Of a DNA stretch of 64,000 bases, positions 47,168 through 59,589 are shown piece after piece. Numbering within the stretch: position 1 is the first letter of the stretch; each line of letters begins with the position of its first letter. The notes beneath the pieces were generated by a model. It was not told the origin of the DNA. It searched no databases and saw nothing but the letters and a program-made list of their open reading frames with translations. Source of the DNA: Punica granatum (Eukaryota > Streptophyta > Magnoliopsida > Myrtales > Lythraceae); the NCBI RefSeq assembly GCF_007655135.1, contig NC_045127.1, positions 25,958,199 to 26,022,198 of the forward strand. The letters run 5' to 3'. The position numbers and the translations under genes are program-made.

Positions 47168-49613
47168 ACTAGAAAACCTCAACAGACTTCAAACCAACTA
47201 CAATAAATAAACCAAGGGCAACCCTCTGCACATACAAACTTGCACCTATTATTGTCATTTAGCTTCATTTTAATAGGCCTCCCGAGTGCAATATTATAAT
47301 CTCTCACAATCATCTTGAACAAATTCAGAGTTGGGAAAACCATCTCCAACTCTAAATGTACCTGACCAAAAGTTGCGTCTTTGTTGAATTGAATAAGCCT
47401 TTCAATATCATCAGCATTCTCATCATCATTTCCATTGACAATTCCCTTTTCTTCTGAATGGTATTCATCATGTTCAAAGAAATCTTCATCAGCTTCTTCC
47501 CTTGTAGCAACCTCATCCCTTTCCACATAATGTACTTGCTCATCCATTAGTCTTTTTCTTCTTACTCGAGAAGATCTACCTTGATAATCTGTTCCAACTA
47601 TTGCGTTGTCTTCTGCTCTATCATTCTCATCATGTTTATCCTCGTCATCTTCTAGTCCTGGTTTCCAATAACCATATGAATAACTCCCATATGACCCTTC
47701 ACTATCATCACCATCACCAGGCTCATCATCGTCATGACCAAGCCCTTCATTGTCATCATCGTCACCAAACCCTTCACTATCATCATCCTCTTCAGAAACA
47801 TCTAGTGTAAGGTCTTTAATTGCTTCTTCAACCTCAGTGATATCAATAGAGAAAACTATCAAAATGGTCATTGAAAGATTTCAAAACTAACAAATTACTA
47901 CTTGAAAGATATTTTGAAACAAAATGATCATTGAAAGACCAGAATCCATAACATTTTGTTACTTCCGTCAAAATTCCGTTAGTGTTGTTACGGGAAAATG
48001 ACATGGATGCTTATGTGGCATCTAGTAGCCAAACGGCGTCCATTGACAGTACACATTAGCACATACGACGTCGTTTATGACCTGAAGCTTAAAAAAAACA
48101 GAAAGAAACATGGGCGAAACGACACCGTCTTGTTGCCTCTCTCTCCTCCAACCGAACGGCGTCGTTGCTACCTATCCCCTCCCTCCCGTCATCTGCAATC
48201 AAAATTAGGTCAACCCGACAAACCTCCATCGAACCCGACGTCCTTCCTATCTCCTCCCCCCATCGAACCCGACATGGCCCCCCCGGCGTCGTCCTTCCTA
48301 TCTCCTCCCACCACCGGTGTCATCACCCTGAAGGTCGTGGACACACGGACTCGTCAAGCTTGAGTTCGACTCCGCCAGCAACTCTGTATCGAGTCTCCAT
48401 CTCCGACGGTCTCAATGAGGTGGATTTAATCGCAGGAGCTAATAGAGCTAATTGGTAAGTATGGGAAGTGTCCCTTAACTATAAATTGTCTGATTGAAGT
48501 TCGATTGGAGTCCGATTTGCTAGCCCTAAGTCCAATTTGTCGTCTCTCTACTCTCCCTTCATCAAACTTCTCCCTTCTCTGTTTCAGTCCGCTGTCACAC
48601 TCAGAGTTGCTGCTGCAGTACCCATGCGGTCATTGAACAAAAAGCAGACTCGACGAGTCCGTGTGTCCAACTGGTCTGGGTTTAACTGGCCGACGATGAT
48701 GAATGCTTGAACTCAAGCTCAACGATGACTCTTATGATGAGGGGCTGCGTTGGGTTCAATTGGTTTGGGTTTAACTGGCCGTGTCCGTCGGGTTCGATGG
48801 GGGACTGCGTCGGAGATAGGAAGGACGACGCTGGGGGGGGCAACGTCGGGTTCGATGGGGAGAGGAGATAGAAAGGACGTCGAGTTCGATGGAGGTTTGT
48901 CGGGTTGACCTAATTTTGATTGCAGACGGCGGGAGGGAGGGAATAGGTAGCAACGACGCCGTTCGGTTGGGGGAGGGAGAGGCAGCAAGACGACATCGTT
49001 TCGCCTAGGTTTCTTTTTTTTTTTAACTTCAGGTCATAAACGACGTCGTACGAGCTGATGTGCACTGTCAATCGACGTCGTTTGGCTACTACATGCCACA
49101 TAAGCATCCATGTCATTTTCCCATAACGGTACTAACGAAATTTTGACGGAAGTACCAAAATGTTATGGATTCTGGTCTTTTAATGATCATTTTGTTTCAA
49201 AATATCTTTCAAGTAGTAATTTGTTAGTTTTGAAATCTTTCAATGACAATTTTGATAGTTTTCTCATATCAATGTCAACACTAGAAACTCTATTGTCATT
49301 TCTTGTACCATCCACTGGTCTAGCCTCACCATTTGCATCACCTAGTAAGTGATGATCAAAGTAAAACTCAAGTTCATTCTTATTTGCAGCTTTCACGGAA
49401 GCATATAGCCTATGAATGTTTTTATCTATTTCTAGAACTCTCAACCTGTCTTCTAAATCAAACCCATACTCCAACCAATAAACCTCTTGTAGAACTCAAG
49501 TTGTTAATATCCACCATCTCCCATGCATCGATCTCTCCCCCAACGTACTTTAAGTGGGATTCTGACACAAACTTGCCCCCATGGTGTAGGACTATGGTGT
49601 ATGGATCATCCAT
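47168..49613 (-). pseudogene. Broken Mutator-like (MULE) transposase gene, N-terminal part
   Basis: From ATG 49613 (MDDPYTIVLHHGGKF...YVGGEIDAWEMVDI) the product has the HHGGKF/YVGG N-terminal region common in plant MULE proteins. After a one-base frameshift near 49480 it continues YGFDLEDRLRVLEID, then LEFYFDHHLL. At 49265 it is split by a 1417-bp insertion. It resumes at 47848 with a long Asp/Glu-rich stretch and then the MuDR DNA-binding-like region (VHLELEMVFPTLNLFKMIVRDY, IALGRPIKM, NDNNRCKFVCAEGCPW). The MULE catalytic domain and SWIM finger should follow but are cut off by the E4 LTR at 47167. TTTTTATTCAG just before the first exon looks like a splice acceptor. It is inactive for at least three reasons: frameshift, insertion and truncation. 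Confidence 0.8.
47849..49265. mobile_element. Non-autonomous Mutator-type element with long TIRs, inserted in the MULE gene
   Basis: Inverted ends begin GAGAAAACTATCAAAAT and run for roughly 450 bp each (47849 to about 48310; about 48790-49265) at high identity. The flanks are ATATCAATA (47840-47848) and ATATCAATG (49266-49274), a 9-bp target duplication with one mismatch, the size typical of Mutator elements. The arms contain ACGTCGTTT words and short CATCGAACCCGAC repeats. The 480-bp centre has only short ORFs with no recognisable domain. Outside sequence on both sides is the same MULE reading frame. Confidence 0.85.
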
Positions 49614-49934
49614 GACCCCACAAGCTGAATAAAAACATAAAAAAGTAATTTTCAATCGAATGTACAGACAAAGCATCCAGTAAAAGCAACATACAACTTC
49701 GAGCAGAGCGACGTAAAAGCAAGAGACAACAACGCAATAGGGGACCACAACTTCGAGCAATACCAACCGGTCAAACTTACCATTCATCACCTAATCAAGC
49801 CAAATCAAGTGAATCTCGACTAACCTCGAAGTAGACACACCAGACCGTCGTTTGCCCTTGTCGATTTCAGTACAAATGAGTTAATCTCCGTGCCTATTAG
49901 ATCCTCTGCTACCTGCAATCGTGAAGAACAAGGA

Positions 49935-50227
49935 TGATGGTGACGACGTCGTTTGGGCCAAATCTTTTTTTTTTTAAATGTTCGTTTATGGGAGGACAAA
50001 AACGACATCGTATGTGATGAAGTGCAACGTTAATTGGGGCCGTTTGTCTACTAGATGCCACATAAATGTCCATGTCATTTTTTCGTAACGGTACTTACAG
50101 AATTGTGACGATGGTACCAAAATGTTATTGATATTGGTCTTTCAATGATCATTTTGTTTGAAAAAATCTTTCAAGTAGCAATTTTCTAGTTTTAAAATTT
50201 TTCAATGACCATTTTGTCAGTCTTCTC
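49935..50227 (-). repeat. Terminal inverted repeat of the host MULE
   Basis: The reverse complement starts GAGAAGACTGACAAAATGG and aligns for about 270 bp with the arms of the 1.4-kb insertion at clearly lower identity. It lies upstream of the MULE gene's first exon, as a 5' TIR/promoter should. The matching 3' TIR is not in the window because the gene is cut at 47167. No clear 9-bp duplication can be tested. Confidence 0.7.
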
Positions 50228-51474
50228 TATGTAAAATTGATTGGAGTAAATGTATTTTAACAAGATTTTGTTTAGGGAATATCTATCAAAGACAATGGAC
50301 CCCGATCTCAGCTCCATCGGTCAAGTGGTTCTCAAGGCCAAGGATCACAACATATCAGACCATCACATGACAAGGTAAGGAGCAAATGCATATATTTAAC
50401 CATTTGCAGCTTGAATGAGTACTAGAATCGTTGTTTGAATACATTTACATTGTTGAGGTGCATGGCAAATCTGTATAGTTCAAGTCCCAATATTCATTCT
50501 AATACCTCAGAGTAGATGAAGTCTTAACTTCTCAACTCCACCTGCAACAATACCACTACCATGCGGGCCTCCAAGATCTAATTTTGCATCATGTGCTTCT
50601 CCTCATGTGAGCTTCCCATCTCCACCTGCAATAAGACCACCACCACGCAGGCTTCCTTCTCCTTCTGTGACTCCTCAACTGCAACTGTCCCAATTCAACA
50701 GTGCCTTATCTCCACCAGTGCCTTCTCTTCCAGCAAGAATCAACCCTGATCTTTTATATGGAAAGGCAAGAATGTGTCATAAGGGAGACACTTTTAGCAT
50801 CAAGCAGGGTCACTAGGAATATGATGAAGAAGATGGGTTCTTCTAGTCAAGAATCTTCTACCAACTCTAGCGAGCACATCACCACTGAAACCTCATCCGG
50901 TAGGAAAGCAGCTCAGAAAGATCAAGAGTAATCTTAGCAAGTTAATTGGGGGTTCTTTGTTTGTTTCGAAACACTGTCACTGCGGAATATGCATATGCAG
51001 TCTTTTGTTAGGAATGAAAATTTTGTTTGGAAACAATATCTCTTTTGGGAGCTAGAACCTCTACAATTTATGCATTGTGGTGTGCATTGTAAGCTTGGCA
51101 TCATGTTTTTGTGTATGACTGACCATTGGAATGGCAACATTAAGTTATGGTCTTTTTGTATTCTTGCTATTTCGATATAAAAGATGATATGTATACATGG
51201 CATATATTCCATCATTTGCATTTGGTCAAATATTAACACAATATGTAGAGCAGGACAGAATATACTGCAAGACTTGCAACAAATGGTCGGTTTCCAAGAA
51301 TAACAACAACTCCGTTACTTGATTACAAATTACATATCATACAAGTGCATTAACATTGGAAAATTAAGAGCTAAGTAACTAACTATTCCAACATGTAAAA
51401 CCTAACAACATCTTCTAAACTACCAAAGCACCAACATGAAGTAGCTTCTACCAATTTTACCCACTATTGCCTAA
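50228..51474 (+). other. Possible exons of an unrecognised gene, plus unassigned sequence
   Basis: 50276-50373 looks like an exon: GATTTTGTTTAG before it, an open frame (MDPDLSSIGQVV...DHHMTR) and CAAG|GTAAGG after it. From about 50545 to 50816 a proline-rich open frame follows (PSPPAIRPPPRRLPSPS...). An overlapping frame ends in a Ser/Thr-rich tail at 50931. I do not recognise the family; a C-terminal exon of another transposase is possible. From 50935 to 51474 I see nothing beyond AT-rich sequence. Confidence 0.3.
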
Positions 51475-51918
51475 CAAATCAGCACCCATCCTCATAAAGC
51501 GGCTGACTTGAATGTCAATGGCTAGTAACATGACCAACATCACCACCAGCATTTCCAAAATCCAACATACACAAGTAAGTTTGTTCAACTTTCTCTCGTA
51601 ATGCACATTCCTCCTCCTCAATTAATTTATCATTCTCTGTTCTTGGGATAAATTTGGAGTGCTTATCAATTGATCTTCCCACTCAAAGTAGCCACAAGAC
51701 CTTGCCTCGTTCTTCCAAAATGGGCATCTATAAAATGGTCTTTCAGGATTTGCATTGGTGTCAAAAATCATCCTCAAAACTTTTCGCCCACAATTGCAGA
51801 AGAATGTTGGTGCTCCAGTGATGCTCGAGTTGCTTCGTTCATACACATCTCCCGAATTACAGCAAGGAGAGTCGGATCGAGAGTGGTAACTCATAGTCAG
51901 TTCCAACGTCTTCTTCAT
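51475..51918 (-). pseudogene. GRF-type zinc-finger ORF, probably a gene remnant
   Basis: From ATG 51918 the 98-residue product contains FCNCGRKVLRMIFDTNANP, then RPFYRCPFW and SCGYFEWEDQ. The C-x-CG ... YxCP ... CGYFxWxD order is that of the plant GRF zinc finger, a nucleic-acid-binding module, at about residues 39-82. The frame ends at 51622, but a second frame continues directly with KLIEEEECALREKVEQ, a short helix as usual after GRF domains. That suggests one frameshift near 51640. It lies on the same strand as the MULE but 1.4 kb outside its TIR, so it is probably separate. Loose GRF ORFs are common around plant transposons. Confidence 0.55.
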
Positions 51919-54539
51919 CGTGCCTTTGTCGGAAAGAAAACGGGTTGGATTTTGGGAATTAGGGTTTGATAATCAGAAGGTCGATTTTGGGAAGTAGGGT
52001 TCAAAATTCAATTTTTGGGGTTTTGCTAATGAAGAGGCAAACTCGGATATGATTAAATAGTGGCGTTTTAAGACTGGCACGTGTTTGCGGTTTAAGAAAC
52101 AATATTATTGACGTCGTTTGGTCGAGCGATGCATCCATGTTAGACTTTCGTTATATCAACTAATATCGAGGACCATATTGATAGGTGAAACGCCATAGTT
52201 TTTATGAACTTTGTGGTAAAATTAGTAGATGGACTAAATTGATGACAATATGAAGTAAATGGATGACAATGATAATTTTATCATGGAAAAACGATCGTCG
52301 TCTCTCAACTCTGCTTTCTCTTTTGCCCGCGCAACTCGAGCAAAACCTCAAGCACCCTCACCACAGCTGCCCATTCACCGGCACCTTGCCTTCTCTTTTG
52401 CTGTTGCTGCTGCTCCGCTGCTCTAAGGAAGCATAAGAGGGGCTCGCCTAAGAGGAGTGACGAGTGGTGAGGTACTGTGCGCATTCAATCTCAATCCCTC
52501 GAACAAAACGTCGGGTTTCAACTCACTACAGCGTCCCCTTCCCTTCCTCCGACCGTTCAAGTAAGTACATAAATCAATTTGTTCAATGTCCAATCTCTGC
52601 ATAGTCTCCGATAATTTGATGTTTATTGTGCTCTTGATTGATTCATGATCAGCCGTGACAAGTTCTGTTTCAGCGTGATTTTATTTCTGTGATTTTTCTG
52701 CATTGCCGGTTTAAGTTGGTTAATGTTGAATATCCCATTGCTTGGATGAATTTTTGTCTGAAAATCACATGTTTCCTATACCAACAATTTTTGCCAATAA
52801 CAACATTTCTTTGGACGACCCAACTGCATTCCCAACAATTGCTAAACCAAAAGTAGATATATCGATTAAAATTTTGCACTTCTGAAATATGTTAATGAGC
52901 AGCTAGTAGAGTTATAATTGTTCGGCTTGTTGTAATGGACTATAAGATGATCATTTTCTCCATGCTGTAAATTATTCACGTTATGCCCATTGCTGATTTA
53001 TTTTCAGGCTCGACTGCAGGGAATGTGCCAAGGAGCTCCAAGTAAAGTTGGACTTGCCGTTGGTCGGGCTGGTGACATAAAAGATACTGTCTGCATCTTT
53101 GTGTGATTTTGAGCTACTTCGTATTGTGACCCGACTGTGATCATAAAACGAGCATTTTAGCCTCTTTTGCTGCCCTCATGACTTATTGATTTATGAGAAA
53201 GCTGTGAGAATTGAAAGTTCTTGTAGTTCTGTTACTATTCTGGTGAACTAATCGGTAACAAGTGAAGATGCTTTTACTGAGTGCTTCGATTAATTTCCTC
53301 TCTTTAACCAAAATTTTCAGTTTAGTTAATGTGAAGGTTTTGTTCGCACTCCATGTGGTTAAAGGTGCTGTAAACATTGGTTTCATTTGGTTAATTTAAG
53401 GATTAGATGTTGATGTAAATAACATATACAACGCCTCTTCTTTTACTATGCGTGATTAATTACCTTGTAAAAATGAGTTAGTGAAGTGGATAAGCAGCAT
53501 ACCACAAATTGACGACACTTATATTGGTTTTCACATTGAATGTGTTATTTTCTGTGTTATATAGGTTTGACCATAGATTTTTGTGCTATTTTCACACTAA
53601 ATGTGTTATTTATTTTAATTATCATGTGCAAAAGAGTATGCCTTTTCTAAATAAATAGATAGATGTGGACTAGTCTATGCTATGCATATGTTGGTTTTGT
53701 GATTCTTAAGATTTGGCTGCTTGTCTCATTAGTATGCTTGCTTCAAAGATGACATTTTATTTTTCATGTGAAAGTATCAATCCAGTCATTTTCATGATGC
53801 CTATGTTTGCTTTTATTTTGTAGACTAAATATGTTGCTACAAAGAAGAGTTCATTATTGGACTTTGAGTTGCAGAACTTGGCCGGTCTTACCATGAATGA
53901 ACGTCACACAGCCACTTCGAAGATAGATCATGATTAGAAGGCCACAAAAGTATTTTTCAGCATTCGTGACTTTGAGAAAGAGTCTTGGGTGAGAAGCTTC
54001 TTCAATAAGAATTACTGAGCTTGATGTAGGCATTACATAATATTGGAAAAGATTAACAAACTAATGAATTATGATGTTCTTGAGAAACTTTGAATCTTTA
54101 AGACTTGACTATTTTATGTGGACAATATGCATATGCTTTGGTTATAAGTGGACATTCGTTAGCTCATGAAGCATAATTACCGTCATCATTATTTCTTAAT
54201 TATCGAGTCTTATATATTGAAATATGCTTGCTCATTTTTTTCTGAATTTTAATTTGTAATATTATATTATCATGTAATTTTGGGATTCACCCACTATTAA
54301 AATTGGTCACCTTAAATATGTATAATTAAAATTTATTTTTTCGATTTGTGTGGGAGAATTATGATTAAAATCAAATTTTAGTTCAAATAACAGGAGCTAA
54401 TCATTACAAATAATAGAGAATTAACTTTGTCACGCACAATTCAATAAAGAACATTTCCCCAAAAGCCATGAATTTGGGGGTAAATTTGGTACTTTAACTT
54501 TCCAATATAATTCCATTCCTATGAATGTAGAAAACATAC
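51919..54539. other. AT-rich region with exon-like scraps, no gene assigned
   Basis: A GC-richer, pyrimidine-rich piece at about 52290-52560 is followed by AAGTAAGTACAT (donor-like). A segment at 53008-53110 after TTATTTTCAG reads in one frame as MCQGAPSKVGLAVGRAGDI and then stops. A third scrap at about 53870-54015 reads QNLAGLTMNERHTATSKIDHD and is broken by a stop. These could be exons or decayed exons of one plus-strand gene, but I recognise no family. The rest is plain AT-rich sequence. Confidence 0.35.
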
Positions 54540-54645
54540 CAAACATAACATATGTAATGGCGAGACTCCCATTAATCCATTCCATTCCAATCTATCAATT
54601 CCATTTCATGCCATTCCATTCTGGTCTACCAAAAGGGGCCTTAAA
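54540..54645. mobile_element. Possible end of a small DNA transposon (MITE)
   Basis: ATTCCATTCC-type words (54570-54630) ending in CTACCAAAAGGGGCCTTAA resemble the subterminal repeats and TIR of plant Harbinger or hAT MITEs. The other end was not found with confidence, and no target duplication could be confirmed. Confidence 0.25.
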
Positions 54646-54829
54646 GGATAGTGGCGCTATGATGATAAGTAACAACTCCCGCCATAGAAGCTCTACTACA
54701 GCTCCACGCAGTGTTAGCTGTGTTGATCCTAATCGGTCCCTTCATAAGCGGCTTTGCAGGAGCCTCGCAAGATCGAGACGATTAGCAACTGGAACGCTTG
54801 TGGTAGAAGGAATGATCCTCATAACCTCT

Positions 54830-57800
54830 TGTACGGACCCGAATGTGGACTCTCGTCGGGGCCTGCATTGCGCGCTTTTGGATCGCGCAGCTTGGGAGTG
54901 TCTACCTTCCCGTGGGGACGCGTGACGGACACGCGTGAGAGAAGGAGTCGCCACTTATCATTTTACGACCCGAAGGTCGAGGGCAGATAAGTTACCCGGG
55001 TCTAGGGGTATGGAACACCTAGTTTGTCGTTAAGGTATTGATCTGTGCGGAACCGGAAAGTCCGTGTTCGAGGGTTCATGTTACGTGCGGGCCTATATCC
55101 CGCACGCCCTTTCGGTACTCTGGTTTGCTAGGCTCGCATGTTTTATTATTTACCGCTTGAATTAAGTTGCATTCGGCTCGCATGTTTTGACACCGGAGAT
55201 TCGGTGAACTATACAATGTCGGTTGAGAAGCCGAGAGGGAAGTAAACCTGTATGTCAGGGAGTTGGTTCACAATCTCACGTTACAGTTCATCGAACCATG
55301 GAGGTTGAATCCCTGCGTGAACCAGAACCGCGAATTCTTGGATTTACTTTCCTTTGGGCAAGCATTAAACCAATTCGATTAATTCAACTCTCGGACCGTT
55401 CGCTTACCGACTGGAATTCTTACAGAATAAATATACAAAATAAAAGTCCTTACAATGCTCTCGAAAACAATAAATACAAATTACAAATGGCCGAATTCCA
55501 GTCGACTCGCGTTCGGTTATTATTCCGCTCTAACTCACCGTGAGTTTAGGGAAACACCGAAAAACTGAAACTCAATGCACGCTTTCACTGAATAGGGTGT
55601 TGGACCCTATGAGTGTTGATTAAGGTGTTGGACCCTGTGCTCGATGATTAGGACGTTGAACCCTAATATTATTCAGCCTAGGGATCGGGCTCGACCCGTA
55701 TGGCAAACAGGTGCGGAAAGATAACAAGCAGCAGGTAAATAACAGACAAGTGTTTGTATTCACCGAATGTACGTGGATTAGCAAGCTTATTAATCCGGGG
55801 TATTTTGCAAGCAAATGCCATATGCTAAGCAAACAACGCGTGCCAATGTTTTAGCATTTGGCTTTGGTTTGAGAACCTGACATATCGGGTGTCCGTAGTC
55901 AAGTTTCGTATGTGTAGATTGTTTTTACAGTGATTCGGTGTTATGACACTGAATTACCACTGAATTAACCCAACTCGTGTTTTGACTCTAGATTTGGAAC
56001 CTAGAGTTCCGCCTAACCATTTTCTAGCGTTTGGTTAAGTCGAGTGAAATGATTAGTCAAGTAATTGTATTTTGATACAGAATACCCAACTGACATCTTA
56101 AACGATGCTAAGATGACAACAAATCACAAAATGATGTTCTTGCCCTTGATTTGAAAATTTATTTTCATAAGAGGGAAACAACACAATATGTATTTGAAAG
56201 TATGAGGGTTTTGAAAAGGGCATTAACACCGTTTTGTAATTCGTCGACACGAGTTACAAATTAATGTCCAATTTGTGCAAAGTTGTTTAAATTGAATGAA
56301 TTAACCGTGTGAATGTCCCGATTAACCCATTCGTGGAATTAATACTTAAGGTTATGCCGAATGTATTAATTATGAAAACGATTCGTGACTCGACGACCAA
56401 GACGATTCCATAAGGATCGAGGATAATTCGGTTAAATCACCGACGATACCCTTATAACCAAATGGATCCGAATGAGTCCTCGTTACACAAACCCATGCAT
56501 ATTTGTTTTAAAAAGGTTTTAAACGATGTTTTAACATGGGAATCGTGAAGATATCTAATTTAAAACTTCACACAATCCGAGAAAACAAACCAAAATCGAG
56601 ATAAGGAAATCATTCTTGATCCGAGAAAAAGCCAAGAGGCTCTCGGCCTCATCTCTCAAGGATGGCCGAAAACTCTTATAGCTTGATTCGATTCACAAGT
56701 GGTTTCTTTGCCTCGGTTTTAATTTTTTTTCGTATGCTCAAGTATCAAACACGATGAATAACACGTTTTTGACAAAAGTCGGTATTACCATGATTTGATT
56801 AACTCATTTAAACATGCAAACATTCACAAACATATTATTTAAAGAATCAATAAAATAATACCGACTTCATACATGCAAGAACAACAAAATAAACTCGGAA
56901 ACTAACTTGGATAGGGCCAAGGAGACCAATCTTAACCCGAAAGAGCAAGTGAAGTCTTGGCCATCCCATTTAGAGCCTTGCTTGCCATTTTCGGGTCGGG
57001 ATGGTCTTCCGGACGACAATCCAAACCATTTTTCGACATGCTAGCAAGTTATAAGGTAGTAAACATGCATAACATGACATAAAAGTGTATAAAAATTAAG
57101 TCTTGCAAATCATACATGCATAAAACACCATAATACTCCATAGCCATGCAAATAACGTAAAAGGTTCTAACTTCTCTAAGTCAGGAGTGATTTACCTAGC
57201 CTCGGGATACGAGGAAAGAGTCGAGGAAGTGTTCGAGAGTCGGGTGACTCGGTTGAACGCTTGGAAGAGTGCTCGGTTGCAAGTGCATGCACGTTCGGGG
57301 AGCTAGGTGCACGGGGCGTGCAGCTGGAGTGCACGGGAGGCGCGCGGGCCGCGCGGGCAGGCGCACGCGTGTAGGCGTGCGCACGGGCGAGCACGGCTGT
57401 GTGAGCGGGGCGGGCGCGGGCACGCGGGCTGGCGCGCGGCTAGCACACGTCTGGCACAGTTCACCCGAGAGTGACGATTCTTCACCCGAAATGCACTAAA
57501 TGACCTGAAACAATAATTTAAAGACTTCAAATGGAAAAACCAATTTCACCAATGAACTCCATAGGTCCAAAACATATGGTCCATGGAGTTTGAGAATTTT
57601 TGAAGTTAAGTCGGGATGATGAACACCGGCTTCCGACTTTAGAACTTCAGGTTTTGTTCGATTTTTTTCTTTTCGGTTTTTCAAAGTTGAAGCTTGCTGG
57701 TTCTTGGGTGTTCTTGGCTATGGAGTTTGAGAGGTTTTCTAGAGGAAGAATGCTTGGAGAGAGTGTGCAAGAGGAGAAGTGATTAACTTAATCACTTTTG

Positions 57801-59419
57801 GGCCATTTATAGGCAAAGCTAATGAGCAATTAAGCAAAAGCAAGCACTCTTAACCCTCCCATTAGCAAATTTCGGTTTGCCTAATGAGGATGAGGGTGAA
57901 TGTGGACCAAGTGTTCTTCATGTGGAAGAGCCAAAAGCATTAATGAGCATTGATGAAGGCTTGAGTATTGTCTTCAAACTTCTTGGATATTTTCATGCAA
58001 GAGTGCAAGTTGGCTTCTTGCATTGAAGAAGAAGAAGAAGCTTCTAGAGCAAGGGTGACTCATCTTGGGCATTCTGTCGGTCCCACGACCGAAGAGGAGA
58101 AACCGGGAAAAAGCTCGGGTCTCGATTGATCGCGCATTCGAGGCTCGTGGTTCGAACCGAATGTTGAATTATCGATATACGCGAGGAAACGGATTTAATG
58201 AGTCCGAGATTGGCATTTTCCGTGAGGAATTGCCAAATGTCTGTATGAGGCTCGGAAGCCGGTTTTGCTCCTTTTATGCATTCAGAGCCAGGTTACCCAC
58301 TTCTGACAGCATATCTTGTATTTGCATCCCACGTCGGTCATTTTGACATAAATTGTCAAATTATGTGGGCACTTGTCCCTTAAGCCGGTAAATGCAAATA
58401 TGGAGCCAGAGATGTCCTAGGAGGCCGAAACTGGATATCTCAGATTGTTTTCTGAGTTTCTTGGGCGATCCGGAGATTACTGTGATCTCTGTTTGCCGAG
58501 ATTGGGCCTCTAAGGATATGAAAAGTGCATCTGAGACCCTTAAAGCACTGCTCGAGGGGTCTAGATGAGTTGTGTGATTCATTCCGACGATTCCACATTA
58601 AGCCTTGAGAAGGCTAGCATTGTGTAAGGTAAGCATCCGGCGTCAAGTTTCCCCAAAGAGGACCTCCGGATATGGATTTCCACTAAAAATGGTCTTTTGT
58701 GCTCCTCGGAGGTTACTCGGGAAACCGTGAAGGGTTTTGCTGTCTGTTTTGCCCAATTGCGAATGTCCGCTGGAGTTTTCAGGGCAATGTGGTATGAACT
58801 TCGTTTGCCGTAATTCCATCAGACCAGTCTTCGGTTATGCTCTTCCGAAGAGGGGTATGCCTGTTTTGTCGCTCGGAAGTCATTCAGGGTGTCTGTATGG
58901 CTTCCAAAAGGCCATCTGAAGCACTGCTCGTGATCTATATGATTGTGGGGCATGGCCGCATCTGATATTTGGAATTAACTTTTCTCCGAGAAACCGGCAT
59001 TTTTGGACTTCCACTGAAAAGTTGTGTGTATACAGAAAGTTGTTCTGTATAGAGCAAATGATTTCCGAAATGCTTTTGAAGACACTTTTCATCTGTTTGG
59101 CATCGATGTGGATTTTTGAAGTCCAATGTTGGCTATCTTTCGACGGTCGAGCGAACTATCGAAAAATAGGACTGTTTATGTGGTACACTGGAAATCCCGG
59201 TTTTGGACGTTGTTGAGTTCTCTAGCCACTCTGTTACCCTTTGATGACCCCTGGAGTCCTTCTGTCATATGTACATGTCTTCTGCTCAATTTTGCCGACT
59301 TGAGGATGAATAGTGATTTATGCTCTGTTAAGTCGTTTTTCTGTATTCTGCTCGAGTTGCGGCTTGGACCATTGCTAATATCATTGTTTCGAAAGGTGAG
59401 CCAAAATGGGGTGCTGACA
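54830..59419 (-). mobile_element. 3' LTR of E5 (4.6 kb, minus strand)
   Basis: The reverse complement starts TGTCAGCACCCCATTTTGG at 59419, next to a polypurine tract, and ends GGGTCCGTACA at 54830. It has the complete LTR layout with a short GC-rich zone (about 57260-57480), the TATA box at 57805-57811, the donor-like site at 57196/57195, the triple hairpin at 55594-55664 and the perfect ACGCGTG/CACGCGT hairpin at 54918-54936. It is more diverged from the other LTRs than the E1 copies are from each other. Its end faces the E4 LTR end across the 7.7-kb island. Confidence 0.92.
57805..57811 (-). promoter_or_regulatory. Probable LTR TATA box (E5)
   Basis: The reverse complement reads GCCTATAAATGGCCC, matching the E1 context GCCTATAAATTGCCC. 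Confidence 0.65.
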
Positions 59420-59589
59420 GCTTGCCCCTCTTTGACTGCATGCTCAAGTAGAGGATGCAGTCAAAGACTTTAGAAGCACCCCAATTTGATAGCAATGATC
59501 GATATGGATTGATCGATATGGAACTTCCGATAACAGTCTTATCCCTCCTACTTTGGATATGTGGGGATGTTATACATGATGCAGAAATG

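Noticed and set aside
47998..49116. Proline-rich ORFs in the foldback element
   Set aside because: They are mirrored in both inverted arms and have no domain; a non-autonomous element is the simpler reading.
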